DNA of 64,000 bases from an uncultured Eubacterium sp. (GCA_900552795.1 USBB01000002.1:124001-188000); one strand, 5' to 3'; numbered from the stretch's first letter, positions 8,203 to 18,560 are shown. The notes: generated by a model not told the origin, from the sequence alone. Translations and numbers: made by a program.

Positions 8203-9018
8203 ATGGGGACAAACGATATTATCGCAGTAATAATGATAATAATATGCTGTCCGTTAACAGCCTTGGTATGTTTTTTGATAAGTACTATTGTGCACAAGAT
8301 ATTTTTTAAGGCTGAAGCCGACCTTACAGATGTTATGTTTAGCAAAGAACGCATTGAACAGGTAGAAAAGGGTGATTTGGAGCAGGATAATAATATCGTT
8401 TCAATAGAGGAAGCCATATCTGTGAGTGATTTTAAAAACCAGCGTGAGCTTATGATGAATATTCTTAAGAAAGATGTAAGCCAATCACTTGGTTCAATAG
8501 CACAAGCTTTAAACAGTGAGGATTCGGAAACGTCACATTATGCGGCAACAGCATTAAGAGATGAGCTTGGAAGCTTCAGAAGCAAAATACAGACAATGTA
8601 TTCGAGGTGGAAAGAGCAGAAAAGAAAAAAAGCTGATGATGGACATAATCTATTACAATTCATATACCCAATGATCAGGCAGGATGTATTTCCGGTGTCC
8701 GAACAGTCAGGTTATGTGATTATGATGGACGATGTATTAAAATATTTTTATTATAATTCCCCATCTGATATGCGGTCTGTTTATTATGAGTGGATTGTGG
8801 AGCGTTGTCTTGCAGTGGGTAAGGATGCATATGCAAAACAGTGGTGTGAAAGGGCACAGGAGAAGCTTTCTGGGCAGTTAACATCATATAAATGTTGGCT
8901 GAAATACTATTATTATATAAATGATAGTGAAAAATTTATTGATACTATTAAAAAACTGAAATCATCGGATATTGCAATAGACAGTGAAACATTGGAGATT
9001 ATCAGGGTTTTCAGTTAA
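8203..9018 (+). CDS. pelE: PelE-like membrane-anchored helical protein
   Basis: About 271 residues: an N-terminal hydrophobic region (roughly residues 5-32) followed by a long soluble helical region with TPR-like spacing toward the C-terminus (YYEWIVERCLAVGKDAYAKQW). PelE in Pel systems is a membrane TPR protein that works with PelD, F and G at the inner membrane. Assignment rests on position between PelD and the later Pel genes plus architecture; sequence identity to known PelE is not obvious by eye. ATG at 8203 is eight bases after GGGGG; the ATG at 8197 is only two bases after it. Confidence 0.6.
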   Translation: MGTNDIIAVIMIIICCPLTALVCFLISTIVHKIFFKAEADLTDVMFSKERIEQVEKGDLEQDNNIVSIEEAISVSDFKNQRELMMNILKKDVSQSLGSIAQALNSEDSETSHYAATALRDELGSFRSKIQTMYSRWKEQKRKKADDGHNLLQFIYPMIRQDVFPVSEQSGYVIMMDDVLKYFYYNSPSDMRSVYYEWIVERCLAVGKDAYAKQWCERAQEKLSGQLTSYKCWLKYYYYINDSEKFIDTIKKLKSSDIAIDSETLEIIRVFS

Positions 9019-9033
9019 AAGCGGAGCATTGTT

Positions 9034-11394
9034 ATGGTAATTGTGAATATTTTACAATCGGTCGGATTTTTAATTCTTTACACATTTTTGACAATAGCAT
9101 TGCCGTCACTATTTCTTAATAAAAAGCTTTGTAAGCACAGCATAAGTGAGAAATTTATGATATATCTTGTCACAGGCAACTTTTATATAATGAACCTGGT
9201 TTTTATTTTGCAGCTGCTTCATATATCAAACATTTACACATTAATAATATTTACTCTGCTTCCGTTTTTTATATATATTTTTGTCAGGAAAAGAACCCAG
9301 GTAAAATTTTTTATTATAAGACAGCTTGATTATATAAACAGAGTTATAAAGGGATATGCAGGAGTAAAAACGGTTTTTGGCAAAATAACCGCTGATATTA
9401 AAGTATTTATAAAAAAATATACATTAATCTCAGGTAAATTTATTAAGCAAAGAAAGACAGAGCTTATAATTTTTACAGTCATTTTTAGTGCGATATGTAT
9501 TATATACGGCGGCAACAGCATATTTAATTACGGATACACATATTCGGATCTTCCGGTTCATAATTACTGGATAAACGAAATGAGCACAAATAACATATTT
9601 GTCGACGGTGTTTATCCTTACGGTTATCATGCAGTTATTTATTATATGCACACTGTCTTTGGAATTGACACTTATGTACTGTTGAGGCTCTTTGCTCTTA
9701 CAGAGGTTTTATATATTTTTCTTGTTCTTTTTGCCTTTATAAAATGTATATGTCAAACAAGATATGTCGTTTATGCGGGCATATTTACCTTTGCGGTGTG
9801 TAATGTATATAACAGCTATTGTCTGCAAAGATATACGAGTGTGCTTCCGCAGGAATACGGAATGATGTTTATACTTCCGAGTATATATTTCATTTTCAAT
9901 ATATTTAAGCATCAGAGATTAAGTATAAAGACAGGTGAAAAGGAATACAAAAAAAGGGTGAAAGGCGATTGTTTATTTGCGGCAATAAGCTTCAGTCTTA
10001 CAATAGCTGTGCATTTCTATGATACTATGATTGCAGCATTTTTTGTGCTTGCGATTGTAGTGGGATTTTTTACGAAAGTATTTAACAGAAAATATTTTTT
10101 TAAGCTTTTTGGTACGGGGATGCTTGCACTGTTAATCGGTGTCTTGCCGATGGGAATAGCCGTAGCACAGGGAAAACCTATGCAGGGTTCCATTGGATGG
10201 GGACTTAGTGTAATTTCTGGCAATAAGACAGAAAATGCGGCACAGCAGATGCACGAAGAAAATAAGAATACTGGTCCGGATATCGAAAGCTCATATCAGG
10301 AATATGTGTTTGACAGTGCGGGAAATCTTGTATATCTCGATAATATTGATGAGGAAGGTAACAGGACAAGTGTTGACGTAGACGGGGTAAAACCGGATAA
10401 AATTACACAGGGTAAAGAAAAAGGAATTGCAGAAAAAATCATTGATTTAGCCAAAAGAATATGGATACAGTTTTTTGAGGTTTCTGAGCTTGGTTTATTT
10501 GTAAAGCACAGCAATATTTTAGTTTATGCCGTAATAGTATCGTGCATTTTTATGTTTCTGTACGGAGCGGCAGTTTTGTTAGTAAGAAAAAATGAATACG
10601 GCAGTATTTGTATAAGCGTAAGCATATTCATTGTATTTTTAATGATTTTATTTGTATCTGAGAGTGTCGGACTGCCGCCGCTTATGGATATGAACCGTTC
10701 AAGAATTTATTTAGCATATATGTTGACAATACTTTTTTCTATGTTACTTGATACAGTCTGCATAATTCTTTCAGCTATTGTCAGGAAATTGAAAGCAGTA
10801 AATGCAGTGTCGCTTTCAATTTCATTGCTGACAGCAGCTATAGCTATAGGGGCATTCGGTATAAGGAACGTTATATATCTTGACAGGAGTGCAAGCTATC
10901 AGACAAACGGCGCAATATATGCACTTACCAACATAAAAGAGCAAAGGCCGGAAAAAATGTGGACAATAGTTTCAGCCAACGATGAGTTAAGAATGATTGA
11001 CCAAAGTGGATACCATGTAGAGACTATCAGTTTCTTAAGAAGATTAAAGGCGGCACCGGAAGGGTATAAATGGTCAATACCTACAAAATATATATATTTC
11101 TTTGTTGAAAAAATACCTCTGAATTATGGCGTAACTTACGATGGAAGCGGACAGATGATATCAAGAAAAGGGGCTAAAGAAATGCTTCCGACTGAATCGG
11201 GCATAACGCCGTATACAGGAAAGAACAGATGGATTATAATGTCAAAACTGTATTTCTGGGCAGAAAAATACAGACAAAAATTCCCGGAGGACATGTCTGT
11301 TTACTATGAGGATGATGAATTTATATGTTATCAGCTTGTGCAGGATATAAATAATTTGCATAATTTAATGATTGATTATGAATATAACAGGTAG
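9034..11394 (+). CDS. Large GT-C-like integral membrane protein
   Basis: A 786-residue protein with about 12 membrane helices, a long extracytoplasmic acidic insert near residues 390-470 and a soluble C-terminal tail. In the first large loop, SDLPVH (171-176) follows a helix; such Asp-bearing loops are typical of GT-C enzymes that use lipid-linked sugars on the outer membrane face, or of related polymerases. It has no counterpart in the classical Pel operon that I recognise. It starts 15 bp after the PelE-like gene, with GGAG eight bases upstream, and is followed after 14 bp by the extracellular deacetylase-like gene. It may extend or decorate the glycan outside the cell. The enzymatic role is inference. 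Confidence 0.65.
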   Translation: MVIVNILQSVGFLILYTFLTIALPSLFLNKKLCKHSISEKFMIYLVTGNFYIMNLVFILQLLHISNIYTLIIFTLLPFFIYIFVRKRTQVKFFIIRQLDYINRVIKGYAGVKTVFGKITADIKVFIKKYTLISGKFIKQRKTELIIFTVIFSAICIIYGGNSIFNYGYTYSDLPVHNYWINEMSTNNIFVDGVYPYGYHAVIYYMHTVFGIDTYVLLRLFALTEVLYIFLVLFAFIKCICQTRYVVYAGIFTFAVCNVYNSYCLQRYTSVLPQEYGMMFILPSIYFIFNIFKHQRLSIKTGEKEYKKRVKGDCLFAAISFSLTIAVHFYDTMIAAFFVLAIVVGFFTKVFNRKYFFKLFGTGMLALLIGVLPMGIAVAQGKPMQGSIGWGLSVISGNKTENAAQQMHEENKNTGPDIESSYQEYVFDSAGNLVYLDNIDEEGNRTSVDVDGVKPDKITQGKEKGIAEKIIDLAKRIWIQFFEVSELGLFVKHSNILVYAVIVSCIFMFLYGAAVLLVRKNEYGSICISVSIFIVFLMILFVSESVGLPPLMDMNRSRIYLAYMLTILFSMLLDTVCIILSAIVRKLKAVNAVSLSISLLTAAIAIGAFGIRNVIYLDRSASYQTNGAIYALTNIKEQRPEKMWTIVSANDELRMIDQSGYHVETISFLRRLKAAPEGYKWSIPTKYIYFFVEKIPLNYGVTYDGSGQMISRKGAKEMLPTESGITPYTGKNRWIIMSKLYFWAEKYRQKFPEDMSVYYEDDEFICYQLVQDINNLHNLMIDYEYNR

Positions 11395-11408
11395 AATGGA
11401 GGATTAAA

Positions 11409-13238
11409 ATGAACAGAATGTTGACAAAAAGAATATTTTTCACCATAAGCAGTATAATGCTTCTTGTTTTATTCATATTCCAGCTTTCAGGAATGATGAG
11501 AAAAAGATTTAACAGCTATGACATTAACAGTTATGCAGATAATCAGGGGGTTAAACTGACAAAAAATGACGTATTTGTTCCTGCTTTATCAGAAAATGAA
11601 GTATTAACATCAGAAAAAGATTATATTGTATATATAGGTGATATCAGCGATGAAGCGGTAGGAAATACTGTATACAACTGGTGCGGCTATACTAAAAAAA
11701 ATGTGGTTGCCTATAAAAATATAAATGATTACAGAATATATTCAAAGCATTTTCCGAGTGCGGTTTTAATCGATTCTGAGTATATAGATACAACGCGTGA
11801 TATTTCAAACATTTCGACATTATCAGATTATGGTATTGACATTGTATTTTGCACACTGCCGGAGTATGAGGATATCAAGCAAAGCGAATGGCTTCAGGAG
11901 ATACTTGGAATCGGTGAACTCGTGAGTCCTTCTGCAAATATAACAGGTTTTGAGATATATAATGGTTTTTTGTCAGGAGGAGCAGTAGCATATAACCCAA
12001 AGACAGATGAAGAAAAGAAATTTGCCGATTATGATACACAGATTCCGTGGTATATAACATCATCGGGCACAAAAACTTATATGTCTGCGATTGTTGATAC
12101 AACAGAATACGGCGATATAAAAAAGGAAAATGTGCCGTCAATTATATGGAGAAAAAGCTGTGACAATTCATATATATTTTGCATAAGCGGTGATTATATG
12201 ACGGATATTTCGGGAATAGGACTTTTAAGTGCTGTTGAATCACAGATGAGTGACATAAATATATATCCTGTAGTAAATGCCGAGATGGCTGTTATATCTG
12301 ATTTTCCGGCATTTGCATTTGAAAATGAAGCAGAAATTTATGAAGCATATGCAAGAGATACCTCATCACTTTTTAGAAATGTAATATGGCCGGATATTTC
12401 CAATTTATCAGATAATACCGGATATAAACTGTCAATGCTGTTTACGCCTCAGTTTAATTACGGTGATGAAATACAGCCATCTGTAAGAGAAGCCGAATAT
12501 TTTTTCAGATTATTTAATGAAAAGAAATTTGAAGCGGGACTTTCAACGACACGTAATGACAGCACGGATATCGGGACAAAATTAAAAAAAGACAAAGAAT
12601 TTTATAAGGGTGCGCTGGGCAGTTATAAATTTTTAAGTATATTATGCAAAAAAAGTGAGCTTGATAATACATTAAATGAAATTAAAAATTCTGATACAGA
12701 CATACAGACAGTAGTATTAGATAATAATGATTATGATTCAAGAAAACTTTTCGCATATGCCACTGATAATATACTGACAATAAATTCTGTACTTGACGGA
12801 GCGAAATTCAGCTATATGAATGATTTTAAGAAACGCTGCTTACGCACGGCGCTTCTTTACACAACGATAGAGGTTGATATGTCGGATATAGTCAGTGTTG
12901 ATGATAATGATATCCTGTGGAATAAAAAATCAAAGGAAATTTCAAAGGCTATGGGGACATATTCTGAGGGCGGCAAATACATAAATAAATGCAGTGTTAC
13001 GGAAACTGATTTGCAGATAAGAAAATTCCTGTCTTTAAATTACAGCTGGAAACACGAGGATAATACTGTTACAATAAATATAGATGGAAACCGGACTGAT
13101 TCAGCGTTTATGGCAGTGTTTCATAATAAGGAAATCACAAATGCTGACGGAGCTGATGTGACTATGATTGAAGAGGACAGATATCTTATTAAATCAGATA
13201 AAGACAGAATAGTACTCAAACTGTCTGATAAGAAATAA
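11409..13238 (+). CDS. Membrane-anchored PelA/DUF2194-like protein without catalytic histidines
   Basis: 609 residues: an N-terminal membrane anchor (about 8-28), then an extracellular region. Its middle resembles the deacetylase-like domains of Gram-positive Pel clusters: an Ile-Ser-Asp-Phe-Pro motif (296-300) stands where a carbohydrate deacetylase would carry its Asp pair. In active enzymes two metal-binding His and a catalytic His follow; residues 300-500 contain no His at all, and the expected His block reads EAGLSTTRND (375-384). The C-terminal 80 residues look like a beta domain. It is probably a structural or glycan-binding protein rather than an active deacetylase. Start ATG has GGAGG six bases upstream. 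The family link is from memory of domain layout and needs a profile search. Confidence 0.55.
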   Translation: MNRMLTKRIFFTISSIMLLVLFIFQLSGMMRKRFNSYDINSYADNQGVKLTKNDVFVPALSENEVLTSEKDYIVYIGDISDEAVGNTVYNWCGYTKKNVVAYKNINDYRIYSKHFPSAVLIDSEYIDTTRDISNISTLSDYGIDIVFCTLPEYEDIKQSEWLQEILGIGELVSPSANITGFEIYNGFLSGGAVAYNPKTDEEKKFADYDTQIPWYITSSGTKTYMSAIVDTTEYGDIKKENVPSIIWRKSCDNSYIFCISGDYMTDISGIGLLSAVESQMSDINIYPVVNAEMAVISDFPAFAFENEAEIYEAYARDTSSLFRNVIWPDISNLSDNTGYKLSMLFTPQFNYGDEIQPSVREAEYFFRLFNEKKFEAGLSTTRNDSTDIGTKLKKDKEFYKGALGSYKFLSILCKKSELDNTLNEIKNSDTDIQTVVLDNNDYDSRKLFAYATDNILTINSVLDGAKFSYMNDFKKRCLRTALLYTTIEVDMSDIVSVDDNDILWNKKSKEISKAMGTYSEGGKYINKCSVTETDLQIRKFLSLNYSWKHEDNTVTINIDGNRTDSAFMAVFHNKEITNADGADVTMIEEDRYLIKSDKDRIVLKLSDKK

Positions 13239-13264
13239 CAAAGTTGCGCAGAAATGGGGTTAAA

Positions 13265-14677
13265 ATGAAAATATGTATTATTGCTGAGGGGTGTTACCCC
13301 TACGTAGTAGGCGGTGTATCAGGCTGGATAAATAATTTAATAAATTCTTTTCCGGAACATGAGTTTATTATGCTTTCCGTAATATCAAACAGAGAGATAA
13401 GCGGTAAATTTAAGTATGAGCTCCCGTCAAATCTTACAGAAGTTTATGAAGTATATCTTAATGATAATGATTATGTAAAGAAAGTAAAAAAGAACCATAC
13501 GCAGAAGATCCCTTCAAAATATGTCGAAGCGTTGGAATCTCTTCTTTTTGGAGAAAATCCTGACTGGGAAAGTTTAACACAGCTTTTTCAAAAAAGAATT
13601 ATATCTTTAGATGATTTGCTTATGGGACCTGACTTTTTGAATGCTGTCATCAAATGCTATGAAAAAAAGCATGGAGAGATTGTATTTACTGATTTTTTAT
13701 GGACTATGCGTTCAATGTATCTTCCGTTATTTTTAGCTATGCAGTCATATCTGCCGGAGGCAGATTTATATCACTGCGTAGCTACAGGATATTCAGGAAT
13801 ACTTGGTAGTATGGCTAAGCTTTGTTACCCGCAAAGTAAATTGTTAATCTCAGAACACGGAATATATACGAGAGAACGTGAGGAGGAGATTATTAAATCT
13901 GACTGGATACACGGAATATATAAAAATATATGGATTGAACAGTTTAAGAAAATGTCAAAATTTGCATATAATACGGCAGATAAGGTGACATCACTGTATG
14001 AGCATGCAAGACAGCTTCAGATTGAGCTGGGCTGTCCTAAGGAAAAAACTATTGTCACTCCTAACGGAATAGACGGTTCAATATATGAAAATATTGTAAG
14101 AAAAGATCCTGATGACAAATTTTTTAATATCGGAGCTATACTTCGTGTCACACCTATAAAAGATGTAAAAACACTTATCATGGCGTTCGGATACGCCAAA
14201 AACAGCAATCCGGATTTGAAGCTTTGGATAATGGGGCCTGCAGATGAGGATGAGTCATATGCAAAGGAATGTTTTGACCTTGTAAAGGACATGGATATTA
14301 AAGATATAGAATTTACCGGAAGAATCAATGTAAAGGAATATATCGGCAAAATGGATATAACGATACTTACAAGTATAAGTGAGGGACAACCGCTCACAAT
14401 TCTTGAAAGCTATGCCGCACATGTGCCTGTAATTGCTACGGATGTTGGAAACTGCCGCGGACTTATTTACGGAGAAAATGACGGAATAGGTTCTGCCGGA
14501 ATTCTTACCCATATAATGAATGTTGAAGAAATTACACGTGCAATCTTAAGATTTGCATCAGACAGTAAAATGAGAGAAGAATATGGTAACAACGGCTACA
14601 AGCGTTTTAAAGCAAAATATACAATAGAACATATGAAAAATACATATGACAACATATACAAAGAATTATTAAAATAA
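13265..14677 (+). CDS. pelF: PelF-type GT4 glycosyltransferase
   Basis: A 470-residue cytosolic GT-B enzyme. The N-terminus (ICIIAEGCYPYVVGGVSGW) is the PelF signature, SEHGIYTRERE follows in the middle, and the donor-binding E373-x7-E381 lies in EGQPLTILE. PelF is the Pel polymerase, using a UDP-sugar such as UDP-GlcNAc/GalNAc. Start: ATG at 13265 is five bases after GGGG; a longer reading from 13244 includes that ribosome site and is unlikely. The next gene is PelG after 15 bp, the usual PelF-PelG order. Confidence 0.92.
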   Translation: MKICIIAEGCYPYVVGGVSGWINNLINSFPEHEFIMLSVISNREISGKFKYELPSNLTEVYEVYLNDNDYVKKVKKNHTQKIPSKYVEALESLLFGENPDWESLTQLFQKRIISLDDLLMGPDFLNAVIKCYEKKHGEIVFTDFLWTMRSMYLPLFLAMQSYLPEADLYHCVATGYSGILGSMAKLCYPQSKLLISEHGIYTREREEEIIKSDWIHGIYKNIWIEQFKKMSKFAYNTADKVTSLYEHARQLQIELGCPKEKTIVTPNGIDGSIYENIVRKDPDDKFFNIGAILRVTPIKDVKTLIMAFGYAKNSNPDLKLWIMGPADEDESYAKECFDLVKDMDIKDIEFTGRINVKEYIGKMDITILTSISEGQPLTILESYAAHVPVIATDVGNCRGLIYGENDGIGSAGILTHIMNVEEITRAILRFASDSKMREEYGNNGYKRFKAKYTIEHMKNTYDNIYKELLK

Positions 14678-14692
14678 GAGGGAAAATTAATT

Positions 14693-16141
14693 ATGGCAGG
14701 AATTGGTATAAAAATGGGACGCTTTTTTAAAAAGCGGCGTTTAATTTCAAGCCACGTGGCTGGTTCTGCATACAGCGTACTTATAACGCTTGCACCTATG
14801 CTTTTGGTTATTTTAACAATATTTTTGATGCAGTTTCTGCTCGGTTATACAGATGCAGCGTATAACGACAGACAGCTTTATCAGGTGACAATGTTATATA
14901 TATTTATATTTTCTTTAATATTGTCATCACCGCTTAATGCCGTTCTGTCACGTTTTGTGTCAGATGTCATTTTTGAAGAAAAATTTGGTGACATAATGGC
15001 TGCATTCTATACAGGATTTATAATTATTATGTGTCTCGTTTCACTTACTGCAGTTCCGTTTTGTATGTATGAATATTTTGTGGGCGGCGTAAACATAATA
15101 TATGTAATCACATCTCTGATATGCTTCTGCGGTCTTACTTTAGTCTTTTACACGATGATTTATATGTCAATATGTAAGAAATACTCAAAAATTGCATTTT
15201 TTTATCTTATAGGAATGTTTTCATCTGTTATTTTATCACTTATTTTGGTGAAAGCTTTTCATGCACCTATTACTTATTCAATGCTTTTATCAATGGCTGT
15301 CGGCTTTATAATCACCGCAGCACTCGGACATGCACAGATATGCCGGTATTTCAAGGATAATAGCAGGGATTACAAAAAAGTGTTAAGATATATATGTAAG
15401 AACTATAAGCTTGTTATCGCAAATTTTCTGTACATAATGGGCATGTTTGTACATAATTTTGTTTTTTGGAATTCGCAATTAAGAAATATTACGGTAAATA
15501 CATTTATAAGCGCTGAGACATATGATTTTGCATCAAGCATTGCCATGTTTACAAATATCTCATGCAGCGTTATATTTACCGTTCTTATTGAACTGCATTT
15601 TAATGAAAGATACAAGCAGTATATAGAAGCTATAAATGGTGGACGGCTTATTGACATTAAAAAGACAAAATCGAGAATGTTTCGTACACTTTCAGACCAG
15701 CTTATGAGTATAGTAAGAATCCAATTTATTATATCAACAGTTGTTTTTATAGTATGCCTTGTATTTTTACAAAAGGCAGGCTATGCGGGCACAATAATGC
15801 AGCTATACCCAGGACTTGCCGCGGGATTTTTTATATTATATATAATGTACTCTTCATTCTTATTCCTTTATTATTACAACGATGTGAACGGTGCTATGTA
15901 TACAAGTATGATATTTTTTACAGTTACACTCATCATCAGTATATTTGTAATGAAGCTGGACACTATATGGTACGGTATGGGATTAGTTGCCGGTGCCTTT
16001 GCCGGCTGGACCTTTGCATTTTTCAGACTGTCATGGATTGAGAAAAATATAGATATTCACACATTTTGTGTAGGTACAATCATTAAAAAAGTCAAAGGAA
16101 AAAGACCTGATTCTCTTGTATATAAAAGGAGGCAGTTATGA
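14693..16141 (+). CDS. pelG: PelG polysaccharide transporter
   Basis: A 482-residue protein with about 12 membrane helices and the PelG N-terminus (MAGIGIKMGRFFKK, then SAYSVLITLAPMLLV). PelG is a Wzx/MATE-like transporter that carries the Pel chain across the cytoplasmic membrane while PelF makes it. GAGGG lies upstream of the ATG. The stop codon overlaps the start of the next gene as ATGA, so translation is coupled. Together with PelD, PelE and PelF it completes the inner-membrane core. PelB and PelC, which serve an outer membrane, are absent, as expected for a one-membrane cell. Confidence 0.92.
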   Translation: MAGIGIKMGRFFKKRRLISSHVAGSAYSVLITLAPMLLVILTIFLMQFLLGYTDAAYNDRQLYQVTMLYIFIFSLILSSPLNAVLSRFVSDVIFEEKFGDIMAAFYTGFIIIMCLVSLTAVPFCMYEYFVGGVNIIYVITSLICFCGLTLVFYTMIYMSICKKYSKIAFFYLIGMFSSVILSLILVKAFHAPITYSMLLSMAVGFIITAALGHAQICRYFKDNSRDYKKVLRYICKNYKLVIANFLYIMGMFVHNFVFWNSQLRNITVNTFISAETYDFASSIAMFTNISCSVIFTVLIELHFNERYKQYIEAINGGRLIDIKKTKSRMFRTLSDQLMSIVRIQFIISTVVFIVCLVFLQKAGYAGTIMQLYPGLAAGFFILYIMYSSFLFLYYYNDVNGAMYTSMIFFTVTLIISIFVMKLDTIWYGMGLVAGAFAGWTFAFFRLSWIEKNIDIHTFCVGTIIKKVKGKRPDSLVYKRRQL

Positions 16142-16518
16142 CACCAATAATAATTAAACTGATTATAGGCGCAGTTGCTGTTTTACTCGTAATTGCTTCC
16201 CTTATTTCATATTTTAAGAAAAAAATGGATGAGAAAACCACAATAGGGTGGTGCGCTTTTGGAATTCTGATTACAATTGCAGCTCTGATACCCGGTGTAA
16301 TAGAAAATAATACGTTTGCTGATAATAAATTTGCGGCAGCATTGACAGTGATTATCGGAGTAATTATATTATACATTTTCAAGCTGTCAGAACACTCGTC
16401 AATTCTAAACAGAAAAAATCAGGAACTTGCAATGCAGGTATCTTTGCTTAATCAGGAAAATGAAAGAATACTTAAAGAACTTGCAGCACTTACAGGTAAA
16501 CATAAATCAGAATTGTAG
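16138..16518 (+). CDS. DUF2304-like small membrane protein
   Basis: 126 residues: helices at about 4-25, 38-55 and 65-83, then a charged coiled-coil-like tail (NRKNQELAMQVSLLNQENER). This matches DUF2304 proteins, which commonly sit beside glycosyltransferases in surface polysaccharide loci. No reaction is known; a scaffold for a nearby GT is plausible. It overlaps PelG by four bases (ATGA). Confidence 0.7.
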   Translation: MTPIIIKLIIGAVAVLLVIASLISYFKKKMDEKTTIGWCAFGILITIAALIPGVIENNTFADNKFAAALTVIIGVIILYIFKLSEHSSILNRKNQELAMQVSLLNQENERILKELAALTGKHKSEL

Positions 16519-16533
16519 AAATGATTGATAATT

Positions 16534-17757
16534 ATGAAAAAGAAAATACTGTTTGTTATAAATACGCTCGGAAGAGCTGGTGCGGAAACTGCCTTAATTG
16601 CACTTTTAAAAGAATTGCCTCAGGAAAAATTTGATATTTATATTTATGTGCTTATGGGGCAGGGTGAGCTCATAAGTGATTTGCCGCCATATGTAAAAGT
16701 AATAAATAAAAAATACTGCTATAAATCCGTACTTTCATGTGATGGAAAACGCAGGCTTTTTGTAACTGTATTAAAACATTGCTTTGCACATTTTTCCATA
16801 TTAAAAAATGCAGGCTATCTTATATCAAATCTGGCTGCAATGATTAAAAATAAGCAATTAAAGCATTTTGATAAGCTTATGTGGAAAATAGTTTCGGATG
16901 GGGCATTAAGAATCAAGGATGAATTTGATCTTGCGATAGCTTATCTTGAAGGCGGTTCAACCTACTATGTAGACGACCACGTGACTGCCAAAAAGAAAGC
17001 TGCATTCATTCATATAGATTATGAAAAAGCGGGATATACGCGAAAGCTTGATAAAGACTGTTATCTTAAATTCGACCGGATTTTTACCGTATCTGATGAA
17101 GTAAAACAGCATTTTTTAAACATTTATGGCGAATGTGATAAGAATACAAAAGTATTTCACAATCTCTTAGATACAGACCGAATTTTGAAATTATCAAAAC
17201 AGGCTATGGATAAAGACGGACAGGCACTGTTTAACCGGTCAAAAAACTGCTTAAAAATCGTTACAGTAGGAAGACTCACATACCAAAAAGGCTATGACGT
17301 AGCAATACAGGCTCTAAAAGTTCTTGTTGATAAAGGATTAGATATCTGCTGGTTTGTTATAGGAGAAGGACCGGAACATAAAGCTTTAAGCACGCAGATA
17401 AAAGCACTGGGTCTTGAAAAACGATTTTTTCTTGTAGGAGCAAAGTCAAATCCCTACCCTTACTATAAAGCCGCAGATTTATACGTACATGCTACTCGTT
17501 TTGAGGGAAAAAGTATTGCAATACAGGAGGCTCAGATACTTGGGTGCTGTATAATCGCATCGGACTGCAGCGGCAACAGGGAGCAGATAGAAAATAGTAT
17601 TGATGGTATTTTATGTCCTTTCTCAAAAGAAGGAATAAGTTCAGCAATCATGAAGCTTACAGACAAGCCTTTAAATTTAAAAAAATATGGGCATAATGCA
17701 GCCCAAAGAACTATCAATCATACTGATGAATTAAATTATATTTATGAATTACTTTAA
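16534..17757 (+). CDS. Family 4 glycosyltransferase
   Basis: A 407-residue GT-B enzyme: N-terminal ILFVINTLGRAGAETALI (the GGAE-type acceptor motif), a VGRLTYQKGYDVAI switch to the donor domain, VIGEGPEH, and the donor-binding E-x7-E (EGKSIAIQE). It transfers a sugar from an NDP donor on the inner face. ATG at 16534 is preferred over the in-frame TTG three codons earlier; neither has a strong ribosome site. It follows DUF2304 closely and is separated by 20 bp from a DPM-like GT2. Specificity is unknown. Confidence 0.88.
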   Translation: MKKKILFVINTLGRAGAETALIALLKELPQEKFDIYIYVLMGQGELISDLPPYVKVINKKYCYKSVLSCDGKRRLFVTVLKHCFAHFSILKNAGYLISNLAAMIKNKQLKHFDKLMWKIVSDGALRIKDEFDLAIAYLEGGSTYYVDDHVTAKKKAAFIHIDYEKAGYTRKLDKDCYLKFDRIFTVSDEVKQHFLNIYGECDKNTKVFHNLLDTDRILKLSKQAMDKDGQALFNRSKNCLKIVTVGRLTYQKGYDVAIQALKVLVDKGLDICWFVIGEGPEHKALSTQIKALGLEKRFFLVGAKSNPYPYYKAADLYVHATRFEGKSIAIQEAQILGCCIIASDCSGNREQIENSIDGILCPFSKEGISSAIMKLTDKPLNLKKYGHNAAQRTINHTDELNYIYELL

Positions 17758-17777
17758 ACATATGGGTGGATTACAAT

Positions 17778-18560
17778 ATGCAGAAAGATTTGTTAATAAT
17801 AATACCGGCTTATAATGAAGAACGAAATATAATAAGTGTGTTGGATGAACTTGAAAAGCCGCAGATAGCTGAAATCGCAGATGTACTTGTAATGAACGAT
17901 GCCTCATCAGACAATACAAACTGGATGGTAAAGGCAAGAAATCATGCCGTTGTAACACATGTATTTAACCTCGGATACGGAAGTGCCTTGCAGCTTGGTT
18001 ACAAATATGCGATAAGATATAATTATAAATATGTTATACAGATGGATGCAGACGGTCAGCACGACGTATGCAACATAACAAACATATATAACAAGCTAAA
18101 AAAAAGCGAAAACGGTGTATATCCTGACATTGTGCTCGGCTCACGCTTTATCGGCAAAAAATCGGATTACAAGGTTTCTTTGTTTAAGAAATTTGCCATA
18201 TGGATTTTTAAAAAAATCATATATATAAGCACAGGCCAGATAATAATGGATCCTACAACGGGATTGCAGGGGCTTAGCAGAAGAGCTGTGCTTTATTACT
18301 CAAAATACGGAAATTTCGATTCCAAATATCCTGACGCGAACATGATTATGAACATGCTTTTAGCCGGCTGCTATATTGTTGAAATTCCGGCAGTAATGCA
18401 CAACAGGGAATATGGAAAAAGTATGCATTCGGGGCTTAAACCAATATGGTATATGTTTCATATGATGCTTAGCATTACAGGAGTTATAATGCGTCATAAA
18501 GTATTAAAAAATGTTTCTGATATAGGTGAATTTGACAATGCTATGGCAAAAAAACAATAA
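17778..18560 (+). CDS. DPM1/polyprenyl-phosphate-type GT2
   Basis: A 260-residue GT-A enzyme: LLIIIPAYNEERNI at the start, MNDASSDNT, and QMDADGQHD carrying the DxD motif. This is the dolichol-phosphate-mannose synthase branch, which loads a sugar on undecaprenyl phosphate, or a close processive relative. ATG at 17778 has GGTGGA seven bases upstream; an in-frame GTG at 17766 overlaps that site. If it makes lipid-linked sugar, the GT-C-like protein at 9034 would be a natural user of it. The gene overlaps the next one by 23 bp. Confidence 0.85.
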   Translation: MQKDLLIIIPAYNEERNIISVLDELEKPQIAEIADVLVMNDASSDNTNWMVKARNHAVVTHVFNLGYGSALQLGYKYAIRYNYKYVIQMDADGQHDVCNITNIYNKLKKSENGVYPDIVLGSRFIGKKSDYKVSLFKKFAIWIFKKIIYISTGQIIMDPTTGLQGLSRRAVLYYSKYGNFDSKYPDANMIMNMLLAGCYIVEIPAVMHNREYGKSMHSGLKPIWYMFHMMLSITGVIMRHKVLKNVSDIGEFDNAMAKKQ

